A stretch of DNA of 18,560 bases, from assembly GCA_023136155.1 (NCBI GenBank), contig JAGLRT010000161.1, forward strand, positions 1 to 18,560, written 5' to 3'. How positions within the stretch are numbered: the first letter of the stretch is position 1; each line of letters starts with the position of its first letter. The notes under the pieces are model-generated. The model saw only the letters and a list, made by a program, of their open reading frames with translations. It made no database searches and had not been told where the DNA came from. Both the position numbers and the translations under genes were made by a program. Shown here in pieces: positions 7,388-14,085 of this stretch. This DNA comes from Methanosarcinales archaeon. Its GTDB lineage: Archaea > Halobacteriota > Methanosarcinia > Methanosarcinales > Methanocomedenaceae.

Positions 7388-8587
7388 ATGACCCGCCCAC
7401 CCAATGATGTGATTATAGTCAGGTATGGCGAGATTGCCCTTAAGAGCCGGAATGTGAGGGATCGCTACGAGAAGATATTAATGTCAAATATAACTTCAAT
7501 GCTGGATGCCATGGGTGCATCGTACGACAGTGTATCCAGGGATTGGGGGCGTATTTACATCCATACCGCGGATCCTGCTGCCGCCCAGGCTGCAGCAAAG
7601 GTGTTCGGTGTGGTCTCAGTGAGCCAGGCTATAACTTGTGAACCTACCCTGGAATCCGTTTCATCAGTGGCTGCCGATGTGGGACAGGAAATTATCAATG
7701 AAGGGCAGTCATTTGGTATCAGGCCCAGGCGCGCCGGGAATCATGATTTTTCAAGCCGTGATGTCGGGGTTGCATGTGGAGATGCAGTCTGGAAGCGGAT
7801 AGAGCATCAAGACCCGAGCGTGGATTTGACCAATCCTGATGTGGAAATATTTGTGGAAGTCAGGCAGAACCACGCTTTCGTGTATACCGATGTGGTCAAT
7901 GGAGTGGGCGGACTGCCCCTTGGTACCCAGGGTAAGATGGTAGCCCTGGTATCAGGAGGTATCGATTCACCAGTGGCAGCATGGCTCATGATGAAACGTG
8001 GCTGTGAGATAATTCCGGTATATGTCAATAATGACCCCTTCTCAGACGAGACCACCAGGCAAAGAGCACTCGAATGTATCAGGGTGCTACAGACATGGGC
8101 TCCAGGTCATTCCCTTAAAGTTTATGAAGTCCCCTGCGGTGAAAGCCATGTATCGTTTCTATCAGACTGCCAGCGTCGATATACCTGTGTGCTGTGCCGC
8201 CGGATGATGTACAGAATCGCAGTCGGTATCATGGAGAAGGAACGTGCCCATGGTATAATCACTGGTGCATCCCTGGGCCAGGTAGCTAGCCAGACCTCAC
8301 AGAACATGCTGGCTGAAACCTGTGGCATTCATGCACCTATCTACCATCCCGTTATCGCTCTTGACAAGACAGAGATTGTGGATATGGCACGCAATATTGG
8401 CAGTTATGATGCATCTACCCGGCCTGCCACCTGTTGTACTGCAGTGCCGGAAAAGCCTGCTACTGCTGCCAAATGCGGTGATGTGTGCGGTGAAGAAGTA
8501 AAAATAGATGTGGAAGAACTGCTCAGGACTGCCCTTTCAGGTGCAAAAATAGTTGATTCGTCCGAGTACAGTGAGTTCGTAAAGTAG
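7388..8587 (+). CDS. thiI: tRNA 4-thiouridine synthase / sulfurtransferase ThiI
   Basis: Adenylates U8 of tRNA and receives sulfur to form 4-thiouridine; in many organisms ThiI also supports thiazole synthesis. Order of domains: an N-terminal ferredoxin-like part starting IIVRYGEIALKS, a THUMP domain (about residues 60-165), and a PP-loop ATPase with SGGIDS at 189-194. There is no C-terminal rhodanese domain. Instead a CxxC pair, Cys267 and Cys270 in RRYTCVLCRR, matches the cysteines reported to carry sulfur in the Methanococcus maripaludis enzyme. A further CCTAVPEKPATAAKCG segment near the C-terminus is family-typical. AAGGA at 7377-7381 sits 6 nt before the ATG at 7388, which decides against the TTG at 7382. 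It is the third gene of the secF-secD operon, with no obvious functional link. Confidence 0.95.
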   Translation: MTRPPNDVIIVRYGEIALKSRNVRDRYEKILMSNITSMLDAMGASYDSVSRDWGRIYIHTADPAAAQAAAKVFGVVSVSQAITCEPTLESVSSVAADVGQEIINEGQSFGIRPRRAGNHDFSSRDVGVACGDAVWKRIEHQDPSVDLTNPDVEIFVEVRQNHAFVYTDVVNGVGGLPLGTQGKMVALVSGGIDSPVAAWLMMKRGCEIIPVYVNNDPFSDETTRQRALECIRVLQTWAPGHSLKVYEVPCGESHVSFLSDCQRRYTCVLCRRMMYRIAVGIMEKERAHGIITGASLGQVASQTSQNMLAETCGIHAPIYHPVIALDKTEIVDMARNIGSYDASTRPATCCTAVPEKPATAAKCGDVCGEEVKIDVEELLRTALSGAKIVDSSEYSEFVK

Positions 8588-8602
8588 GTTCCTACACTAC
8601 GT

Positions 8603-8833
8603 TCATTCATTCTGGATGGTCTCTATTTTGAACATGACACCCAGCCCATTGAGGGTCAACTGGATGCGGTCGCCAAAATTGAGTATCTCATCCAGATCGG
8701 TGTTTGAATCCCATTCGTATACATAATCATGGGCTCCCTGCATGGGTTTAAATCCCAGAGACATCAATCTTCGGTTGACCTCAGATGGTCTGCCGCCTTC
8801 ACTGTTGAACCAGACTAATAGATATGACTTCAT
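8603..8833 (-). CDS. Small archaeal protein of unknown function (76 aa)
   Basis: I do not recognise a named family. The protein begins MKSYLLVWFNSEGGRPSEV and ends FKIETIQNE. The visible pattern is strand-loop-helix-strand-strand-helix-strand, compatible with a small ferredoxin-like fold, and there are no cysteines, signal peptide or membrane segment. A TTG at 8842 is in frame, but the ATG at 8833 is preferred, with GAGG 3 nt upstream (spacing tight). Its coding character is supported by the ordered composition and by lying between a convergent thiI and another small gene on the same strand. The two small genes may share a transcript. Confidence 0.7.
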   Translation of the reverse strand: MKSYLLVWFNSEGGRPSEVNRRLMSLGFKPMQGAHDYVYEWDSNTDLDEILNFGDRIQLTLNGLGVMFKIETIQNE

Positions 8834-8887
8834 AATCCTCAACTTCAGAATGGGTTTAACAATATTATGCTTTTTGGTTGTAAGTAG

Positions 8888-8934
8888 TCAGGTAAATCCT
8901 GCTGAAGGGAAGATTTTCTTGTCATTTTACCTGA
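8888..8934. repeat. 9-bp perfect inverted repeat (hairpin) between two small genes
   Basis: TCAGGTAAA at 8888-8896 and TTTACCTGA at 8926-8934 are exact reverse complements around a 29-nt loop. The loop contains a smaller AAGA/TCTT pairing. The right arm covers the last codons and stop of the gene ending at 8922. No T-tract follows on either strand, so it is not a standard intrinsic terminator. It could be an RNA-processing or attenuation structure between the two minus-strand genes. Confidence 0.5.
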
Positions 8935-9173
8935 TTAAGTAGATACTCTGCAGCTTTCAAGGCTTCATCCTCGGTCTTGACATGTTTGACAAGCATCCTG
9001 CCAGTGGGATATAGGGATATCTCGATACCGTCTATGTCAACTATCAATATATGAGGTGTAACCACTATGGTTTTGAGGACTTGTGCTGCCTGCATCAGGT
9101 CTATTTTTGTAAAAGCATTGACCTCGAAGGCTGTTTTACCTGAACACAAGTTTGCAGTCATTTTCCTGGACAT
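8922..9173 (-). CDS. Small protein of unknown function, possibly TBP-like fold (83 aa)
   Basis: No named family recognised. After a short leader the chain shows strands and a helix (FEVNAFTKIDLMQAAQVLKT), then strand-rich IEISLYPTGRMLVKHV and a helix DEALKAAEYLL. The pattern 'strand, Y/F-P-T/S-G-R, strand, then an E/D-E-A-containing helix' resembles one half-repeat of TATA-binding protein and the N-terminal domain of RNase HIII; this is a fold guess. The ATG at 9173 is used; a second ATG four codons later has AGGA only 2 nt before it. It is followed by the other small gene on the same strand and is divergent from the surface protein at 9293. Confidence 0.7.
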   Translation of the reverse strand: MSRKMTANLCSGKTAFEVNAFTKIDLMQAAQVLKTIVVTPHILIVDIDGIEISLYPTGRMLVKHVKTEDEALKAAEYLLNQVK

Positions 9174-9235
9174 TGACCGAACTTAAGTAACTGTAAATAG
9201 ATAAGTATGTGGCTAAAAGTAAATTTCCAGGAACA

Positions 9236-9244
9236 TATTATAAG
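9236..9244 (+). promoter_or_regulatory. Candidate TATA box of the surface-protein gene
   Basis: TATTATAAG lies about 50-55 bp before the ATG at 9293 and predicts a leader of roughly 30 nt. Pattern and spacing only. Confidence 0.35.
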
Positions 9245-9292
9245 CATAGGAATTAACAATTTACAAGTACATGATAATTTTTGGGTAATATT

Positions 9293-9874
9293 ATGAAGAT
9301 ATTGGGCATAGGCAAAATAATCATAATAGTAGGGATGCTTCTCTTGGGGTCACTCCACCCGGCTTTGGCCCAGATGGGTACTGAGCCACTGGTCAATGGT
9401 ACAAGTTTTTATCTCTCGACAGGCCAGTCATGGCCATTCTATCAGGGGTATGAGTTTAACCTAATGAGTGTAAGCAACGGTGGGGATAACGCATGGGTGC
9501 AGTTGAAGCAGAATGATACGGTTGTAAAGTCAGCCATACTTTCTCTTGATGAAGTGTTTTATTATAACTCGACCACCCATTATGTTTTGTCGAATAATTC
9601 TGTTGAAACCATGCATTTTAGCCTAAGAGTTTCCGGTATATATACAGGTGAAGTTGTAGATATTGTAACTTTTTCACATATATACCAATACTACGATCCT
9701 GCCCTGCCAGAGCCAACCCCTACACCGACGGCATATCCTGATGATTCCCATAATTCCAATGTGACACCTACAACTACGGGTGGTTCAGGCATACCAGGGT
9801 TCAAGATACTTTCAACAACAATTATAATAGGAATTTGCAGTATATTCTTGCACAAGTTACACAAAGAATATTAA
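9293..9874 (+). CDS. Secreted surface protein with a single S-layer-type domain and PGF-like C-terminal sorting signal
   Basis: Residues 1-26 form a signal peptide (hydrophobic core IIIIVGMLLLG, cleavage likely after ALA). Residues about 39-91 (FYLSTGQSWPFYQGYEF, then AWVQLKQNDTVV) match the pattern of the Methanosarcina S-layer family domain: a 'GQxW' start, a 'G-Y' strand, then 'W-V-x-L-x-x-N/D-G'. A Pro/Thr-rich linker (PEPTPTPT, VTPTTTGG) with N-x-S/T sites precedes IPGF (PGF at 168-170), a hydrophobic segment, and a short basic tail. That is the layout of PGF-CTERM proteins processed by archaeosortase A and anchored through lipid. At 193 aa with one domain it is much smaller than the main two-domain S-layer protein, so it is probably an accessory envelope protein. 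The ATG at 9293 is chosen over the TTG at 9281 because it starts the signal peptide cleanly. Confidence 0.75.
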   Translation: MKILGIGKIIIIVGMLLLGSLHPALAQMGTEPLVNGTSFYLSTGQSWPFYQGYEFNLMSVSNGGDNAWVQLKQNDTVVKSAILSLDEVFYYNSTTHYVLSNNSVETMHFSLRVSGIYTGEVVDIVTFSHIYQYYDPALPEPTPTPTAYPDDSHNSNVTPTTTGGSGIPGFKILSTTIIIGICSIFLHKLHKEY

Positions 9875-9945
9875 TAAATGTAATATATCATAACAGGAAT
9901 TTGTCATAAAAATATTGAACAGGATTCTTGAATAACGTGATGCTT

Positions 9946-10899
9946 ATGGAAACTTCAACTAAAAAAGGGTATTTGAATCAAATAAGGCCATATATCGAGA
10001 TGTTGCGGCCTGAGATAGCTGATATGGACCTGGCGCTCCCGGCAGCCAGTGCTTTGCTTGCAACATACCTTTTAAGTGGGGGTCTGCCTGCCCTTGTCCC
10101 GTTTATCCTTGCAGTAGGCGGAGCATATTTTGCAATTACGAGTTCATATGTGTTCAATGACTATTGTGATGTGGATATAGACAAAATCAATCTTCCCCAG
10201 CGTCCACTTCCATCCTCCAGGGTAAACCGGAAAAATGCACTTATTTATGCACTTGTATTGATACTCGTCGCAGGTACTGTTGCTGCGTATTTAAATCCGG
10301 AATCATTGGTCGTATTTATTGTAGCGGCTGGAGTTATTACCATTTACTCAAGTGTTGCAAAACGCTCAACGTTCCTGAGCTTTGTGCCTGTGGGCATCTC
10401 GTACGGGTTGGTACCCATTGGTGTCTGGCTTGCATTTGACCCTGCCGGTATACTGAGAGGCAGTGACGGCGTGATATTGCCCCTGCCTGCAATCTTCCTG
10501 GGAATAATGATGTGCGTGACCGACTGGGGTTTTACCTTGAGTGGCGTGGCACGGGATGTGGAAGGAGACCAGGTAAAAGGTGCACCCACAACACCTGTAA
10601 CATTTGGCGTTCCTGTCACCTCGAAATTCGTGTTCGTCTGCTGGTTCCTTGGTGTTATTGCCTCAATAGCTATTGGATATACGGCCCATCTGGGTCCGGT
10701 ATATTTTACGGGTGTCCTGCTTGGCGGTGGGTGGATATTATGGCAGTCACTGGATTTTATCAGGAATCCTGAGCCTGAACGGGGCGGTGAGTTGTTCCTG
10801 CAGGGTTCAAGGTACAGGGGTATTATGTTCGGCTCTTTGATAGTTGATGTGCTTCTCCTGATATTCATGAAGTCTACAGGATATCCTTTCATCTGGTAA
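9946..10899 (+). CDS. UbiA-family polyprenyltransferase
   Basis: Transfers a polyprenyl chain from a polyprenyl diphosphate to an acceptor at the membrane. Seven to nine hydrophobic segments are visible. The first Asp-rich motif is NDYCDVDIDKIN (71-82), followed by PQRPLPSSRV. The second is ARDVEGDQVKGAPTTP (202-216). Both are complete, so the enzyme should be active. The second motif resembles those of digeranylgeranylglyceryl-phosphate synthase and chlorophyll synthase, so an archaeal lipid or quinone/methanophenazine role is possible; the acceptor cannot be read. Start choice is uncertain: ATG 9946 has GTGAT 4 nt upstream, but ATG 9940 or TTG 9928 (with AGGA 3 nt upstream) are possible. 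The reductase-like gene follows 15 nt downstream, indicating an operon. Confidence 0.88.
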   Translation: METSTKKGYLNQIRPYIEMLRPEIADMDLALPAASALLATYLLSGGLPALVPFILAVGGAYFAITSSYVFNDYCDVDIDKINLPQRPLPSSRVNRKNALIYALVLILVAGTVAAYLNPESLVVFIVAAGVITIYSSVAKRSTFLSFVPVGISYGLVPIGVWLAFDPAGILRGSDGVILPLPAIFLGIMMCVTDWGFTLSGVARDVEGDQVKGAPTTPVTFGVPVTSKFVFVCWFLGVIASIAIGYTAHLGPVYFTGVLLGGGWILWQSLDFIRNPEPERGGELFLQGSRYRGIMFGSLIVDVLLLIFMKSTGYPFIW

Positions 10900-10914
10900 T
10901 ATGGAGTTGCTAAT

Positions 10915-12090
10915 TTGAATGACAATACCGATGCCGATATAGTGGTAGTTGGTGCCAGTCCCGCCGGAGTAATGGCTGCAAGGGAGGCAGCTCGAATGGG
11001 TGCTGCGGTCATACTTGTTGATTCTAAGCATGACATGGGATATCCACCTCACCCTGCGAATACCTTTTTCAAGTTCATGATGGATCGCAGTAAAGAGCCC
11101 ATACTGGATAAGTATGTAGTGAACCGTCTGCGTGGCATGAAAATCATTTCTCCCGGCGGTATGGTCGTTGATATTGAAACGCCTGGTTTTTTCATTGACC
11201 GTTCTAGCTTTGACATTCATTACAGGGATGAACTGGTTAATGCCGGAGTCGATATCAGGACTGGTACTGAAGTCCTGTCAGTGATACGGGTAGATGGGCT
11301 GTTCAGGATAAGCACGTCTGATGGTGTACTGGTTTCAAGGCTGGTGATTGCAGCCGACGGTATTGAATCAAAGACTGCGGCGCGGATGGGGCTTAAGACC
11401 ACACAATATCCTGGTGATATTGCCTGGGCAATGGAGGCTGAAGTTCGGGCGCCGGATATAGGTGAGCCTGACATGTTCGAATATTATATCGGGAATCATT
11501 CGCCTGGATGGAAGTCCACATATTCGCCGGCAGGGGGTAATCTTGCCACATTGGGTGTGTATGTAAGACGACGCAGTAGGGATGTATCTGCATTCTTTGA
11601 CAAGTGGGTGGTGCAGTTCGCCAAACTGAAAGGTTATGGGAAAGATGATATTGAGATTATTGCTAAGCATACGGGCGGCGATCCCATAGCTACGGTACCG
11701 AAGCAGATTGTGGCTGACGGGTTTATGGTCACTGGTGGGGCGGCAGGCCAGAGTGGTATCGGTTACGGTATGCGTGCCGGACAGATTTGTGGTGAGGTGG
11801 CTGCGGCAGCGGTCGCAGCAGATGATGTTTCAAAAAAGAGATTGCGGGAATACCCTAAACGTTGGAGGAGAGAGTTTGCCAGTGAATACTGGATGGGAAG
11901 GATAGGGCTGGAATTGGTACGCAAGATGACAGATAAGGAGATTGATAATATGGTGTCGGTGTTCGCCGGGCGCGACCTGTCGTCGCTTAAGGGAACGCCG
12001 CTGGTGCAGGGGGTAAAGACCGGGCTGTTCGTTGCATGGCATAAGCCGGCTGTTCTGTGGGAGTATAGGGCACTGCTCAGGAGGAAGTGA
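10915..12090 (+). CDS. Geranylgeranyl-reductase-family FAD-dependent oxidoreductase (divergent)
   Basis: The N-terminal FAD-binding site is DIVVVGASPAGVMAAREAARMG, with the nucleotide loop GASPAG at 13-18 (Ser replaces the usual middle Gly). An FAD-contacting LVIAADGIESKTAARMG block and a C-terminal VTGGAAGQSGIGYGMRAGQICGE block, typical of the GGR/PHBH flavoprotein group, follow. Two features of well-studied archaeal GGRs are not visible: the CGEG region near residue 45, and the YxWxFP substrate motif, whose expected place holds STYSPAGGNLATLG. The substrate may therefore differ. The start is TTG at 10915, supported by GGAG 8 nt upstream; no in-frame ATG lies near. It probably saturates double bonds in the product or substrate of the UbiA enzyme encoded just upstream. 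Confidence 0.8.
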   Translation: MNDNTDADIVVVGASPAGVMAAREAARMGAAVILVDSKHDMGYPPHPANTFFKFMMDRSKEPILDKYVVNRLRGMKIISPGGMVVDIETPGFFIDRSSFDIHYRDELVNAGVDIRTGTEVLSVIRVDGLFRISTSDGVLVSRLVIAADGIESKTAARMGLKTTQYPGDIAWAMEAEVRAPDIGEPDMFEYYIGNHSPGWKSTYSPAGGNLATLGVYVRRRSRDVSAFFDKWVVQFAKLKGYGKDDIEIIAKHTGGDPIATVPKQIVADGFMVTGGAAGQSGIGYGMRAGQICGEVAAAAVAADDVSKKRLREYPKRWRREFASEYWMGRIGLELVRKMTDKEIDNMVSVFAGRDLSSLKGTPLVQGVKTGLFVAWHKPAVLWEYRALLRRK

Positions 12091-12241
12091 AGGGGGGATG
12101 TTAACGCATTTCTCAGTCTGAAAATTCCCACTTAAAATGGATCCACTTTTCCCATTAAAAACTTCTACCAACTGTAAAATTAGATTGCCAACTGGAAACA
12201 CAGGAAGAGCATTTATTATTACCATTCCGTTTCACATAGTT

Positions 12242-12670
12242 TCAATCCCATTCCTCTCCCAGCATCTCCCCAACCTCCCCCAGACTTCCAGCCACCCGAA
12301 ACTTCAGCGCACCCAGTACCATCGGATTATCAACACCACCAAACGCCCCCCTCACATCAGTCTTCAACCCTATACACTCCTTTCCCAGGGCATACCCAAT
12401 CCCTATCTCAACACATGCTCCCTCATCTGGAACCCTGCCATCCATATTAAACACAACTACATCACAATCCTTTATCTCCTGCACATCTTTTTCAAAAATA
12501 ATCCTCAAAGCTTCTGACCTGCCCACCTTCTTCTCAAGTTCTGCCAGCTTGTACCCATCCCTCTGTGGAAGAAACATGGTAAAACCAAGATCTGACAGGA
12601 ATTTATCAAGCTTTTCATTATATTCAAGTTCTGCGTCGCAAAAAAGCGGTCCTGCAATATATATCTTCAT
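12242..12670 (-). CDS. Nucleoside 2-deoxyribosyltransferase-family protein
   Basis: Members cleave the N-glycosidic bond of deoxynucleosides or deoxynucleotides, either moving the deoxyribose to another base or hydrolysing it (Rcl/DNPH1-like). The 142-residue chain opens with MKIYIAGPLF, the family's first strand. It carries the catalytic Glu88 in DEGACVEIGIGYALGK, followed by NPMVLGAL near the C-terminus, as in the PF05014-type fold. The frame extends 19 codons further, but the ATG at 12670 begins the conserved fold, lies 2 nt after the dGTPase stop and has GTGGA upstream, so it is chosen. The tight coupling to the dGTPase gene suggests a joint role in deoxynucleotide turnover. Exact substrate unknown. 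Confidence 0.88.
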   Translation of the reverse strand: MKIYIAGPLFCDAELEYNEKLDKFLSDLGFTMFLPQRDGYKLAELEKKVGRSEALRIIFEKDVQEIKDCDVVVFNMDGRVPDEGACVEIGIGYALGKECIGLKTDVRGAFGGVDNPMVLGALKFRVAGSLGEVGEMLGEEWD

Positions 12671-12672
12671 AG

Positions 12673-13863
12673 TCAATCCACTTCCAATATAAATGATTTT
12701 TCGCATTCTTCCACGGTATATCTGCATTTTTTAGGCAGGAACGTTTCTTTAAAAGTGTTGTTAAAATAGTTATCAGTCATACCTGCAATAAAATCTCTCA
12801 CAATTTCAGGTTTAGAATACCTTTCAACATAGCCACTACTCTGGTAATAATTCATATGATGTTGATAAATATTGGATTTAAGATTTTTTCTTTCCATGTC
12901 TTCTAAAAATGTTTCGAACATGAAATTATACATTCTCCTGATCTTGCCAGACTGGGTTTTGATCCTGGGATTCACGTATATTGTTTCCTGATTGAAATCT
13001 CTCATCTCCTTCAATGCCAGCCAGATCTCCCTGCTAAATGAAATGCAGTCCTCACCATAGCTGTTATTGATCACATCGATAACAAGCGTGTTTATGATTT
13101 CCCTGTTGTTATTTCCTATAACTTCTATGCAATTTGCAGGTATTTCATTCCTTGTAATCAGTCCTACTGTGATAGCATCTTCAATATCTCGTCCAACAAA
13201 ACTGATCATATCAGCAATTCTAACAGCACAACCTTCCAGAGTCATAGGTGTTAGTTCAATATTCTTATATGTCTTATTCTTGATTTCCTTATCAAACATA
13301 TCCCATGACTTATTCCTATTTGGCCTTAAAAAACGGTCATAACTTTCTCCGTCATGGCATAGAATCCCGTCCAGTACCTCCAACGTAAGATTCTGGTTTT
13401 CAATTTTATCCAGAAACCTTACACTCTGCACATTATGATGAAAACCACCAATACCATGCTTTTTGCAGAGTTCTAAAAGATAGGTCTCTCCTTCATGCCC
13501 ATAAGGTGCATGACCTATATCATGTCCCAAAGCGATTGCTTCAATTAGGTCTTCATTCAAACCCATTGCCCTTCCTATCTGTCTTGCAATTTTCGAAACC
13601 ATCTGAACATGAAGGACCCGGTGGGTGATGTGATCGTTTTCGAACAGATAGAAAACCTGCGTTTTATCAATATACCGTGTATACGCTTTAGAATGAATAA
13701 TACGGTCTGAATCCCGGAAAAACTTAGAGCGCACATCATCAGGTTCTTCTATTCTGCGGGTGCTGTCGTAACTTTTCATGGCGAATTCAGAGAATAAATT
13801 CTCACGTTCCCTATTTTTCACTTGAATCTGACCCAACAATGTCTCATCCATTTCTTGTTTCAT
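12673..13863 (-). CDS. dgt: Deoxyguanosinetriphosphate triphosphohydrolase-like protein (dGTPase, HD superfamily)
   Basis: Hydrolyses dGTP (or other dNTPs) to the deoxynucleoside and triphosphate. The family block RDSDRIIHSKAYTRYIDKTQVF (50-71) is present. So is the metal site of HD enzymes: His81 in ITHRVLHVQMV, His114-Asp115 in ALGHDIGHAPYGHEGE, and a later Asp in VRIADMISFVGRDIEDAI. ILCHDGES carries a further conserved His. At 396 aa it is close to the shorter archaeal/bacterial dGTPase type. ATG at 13863 is taken as start; an ATG four codons later is an alternative. The gene is visibly more AT-rich than hisS next to it, which may hint at different ancestry. A deoxyribosyltransferase-like gene follows at 2 nt. 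Confidence 0.9.
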   Translation of the reverse strand: MKQEMDETLLGQIQVKNRERENLFSEFAMKSYDSTRRIEEPDDVRSKFFRDSDRIIHSKAYTRYIDKTQVFYLFENDHITHRVLHVQMVSKIARQIGRAMGLNEDLIEAIALGHDIGHAPYGHEGETYLLELCKKHGIGGFHHNVQSVRFLDKIENQNLTLEVLDGILCHDGESYDRFLRPNRNKSWDMFDKEIKNKTYKNIELTPMTLEGCAVRIADMISFVGRDIEDAITVGLITRNEIPANCIEVIGNNNREIINTLVIDVINNSYGEDCISFSREIWLALKEMRDFNQETIYVNPRIKTQSGKIRRMYNFMFETFLEDMERKNLKSNIYQHHMNYYQSSGYVERYSKPEIVRDFIAGMTDNYFNNTFKETFLPKKCRYTVEECEKSFILEVD

Positions 13864-13912
13864 CCTTTATTCACTATTATTACACAGTCTTAAAGGTTAT
13901 CTGGAAAAAAAT

Positions 13913-13922
13913 CGATAAATAC
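13913..13922 (-). promoter_or_regulatory. Candidate TATA box of the dGTPase/deoxyribosyltransferase operon
   Basis: The minus strand reads AGTATTTATC, about 50-60 bp before the ATG at 13863. The rest of the 222-bp gap to hisS is AT-rich. It contains possible hisS promoter cores (CTATTTAATC near 13980 and TTTTACATAA near 14041) and GGAG at 14074-14077, 8 nt before the hisS ATG. I see no RNA gene or further ORF in the gap. Confidence 0.35.
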
Positions 13923-14085
13923 TTTGTAAAAAGCTCATTTAAATTAAGCTCACCACAAAAGGAGAAAATACATTTAAACTATTTAATCACTGTCCCTGAA
14001 TTGAGGACATGACCTAAATCCAGTCTGATAACAAAATCTATTTTACATAACATCCTTATCACCCCCATACAACGGAGACCCATAC

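Noticed and set aside
10344..11036. 230-codon open frame on the minus strand
   Set aside because: Antisense to the UbiA gene and the start of the reductase gene, both of which have clear family motifs.
12139..12146. TGGATCCA palindrome downstream of the reductase gene
   Set aside because: An 8-bp palindrome is expected by chance; there is no repeat or T-tract to make it a terminator.
11830..12225. 131-codon minus-strand frame reaching into the same gap
   Set aside because: Mostly antisense to the reductase gene and without a recognisable domain; the 151-bp gap itself shows nothing I can support.
12239..12249. GTTTCAATCCC, like the start of many archaeal CRISPR repeats
   Set aside because: A single copy overlapping the stop codon of a real gene, with no second copy or spacer pattern nearby.
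12137..12517. 126-codon plus-strand frame starting in the gap after the reductase gene
   Set aside because: Most of it is antisense to the deoxyribosyltransferase-like gene; Pro/Thr/Ser-rich translation, no ribosome site, no recognisable domain.
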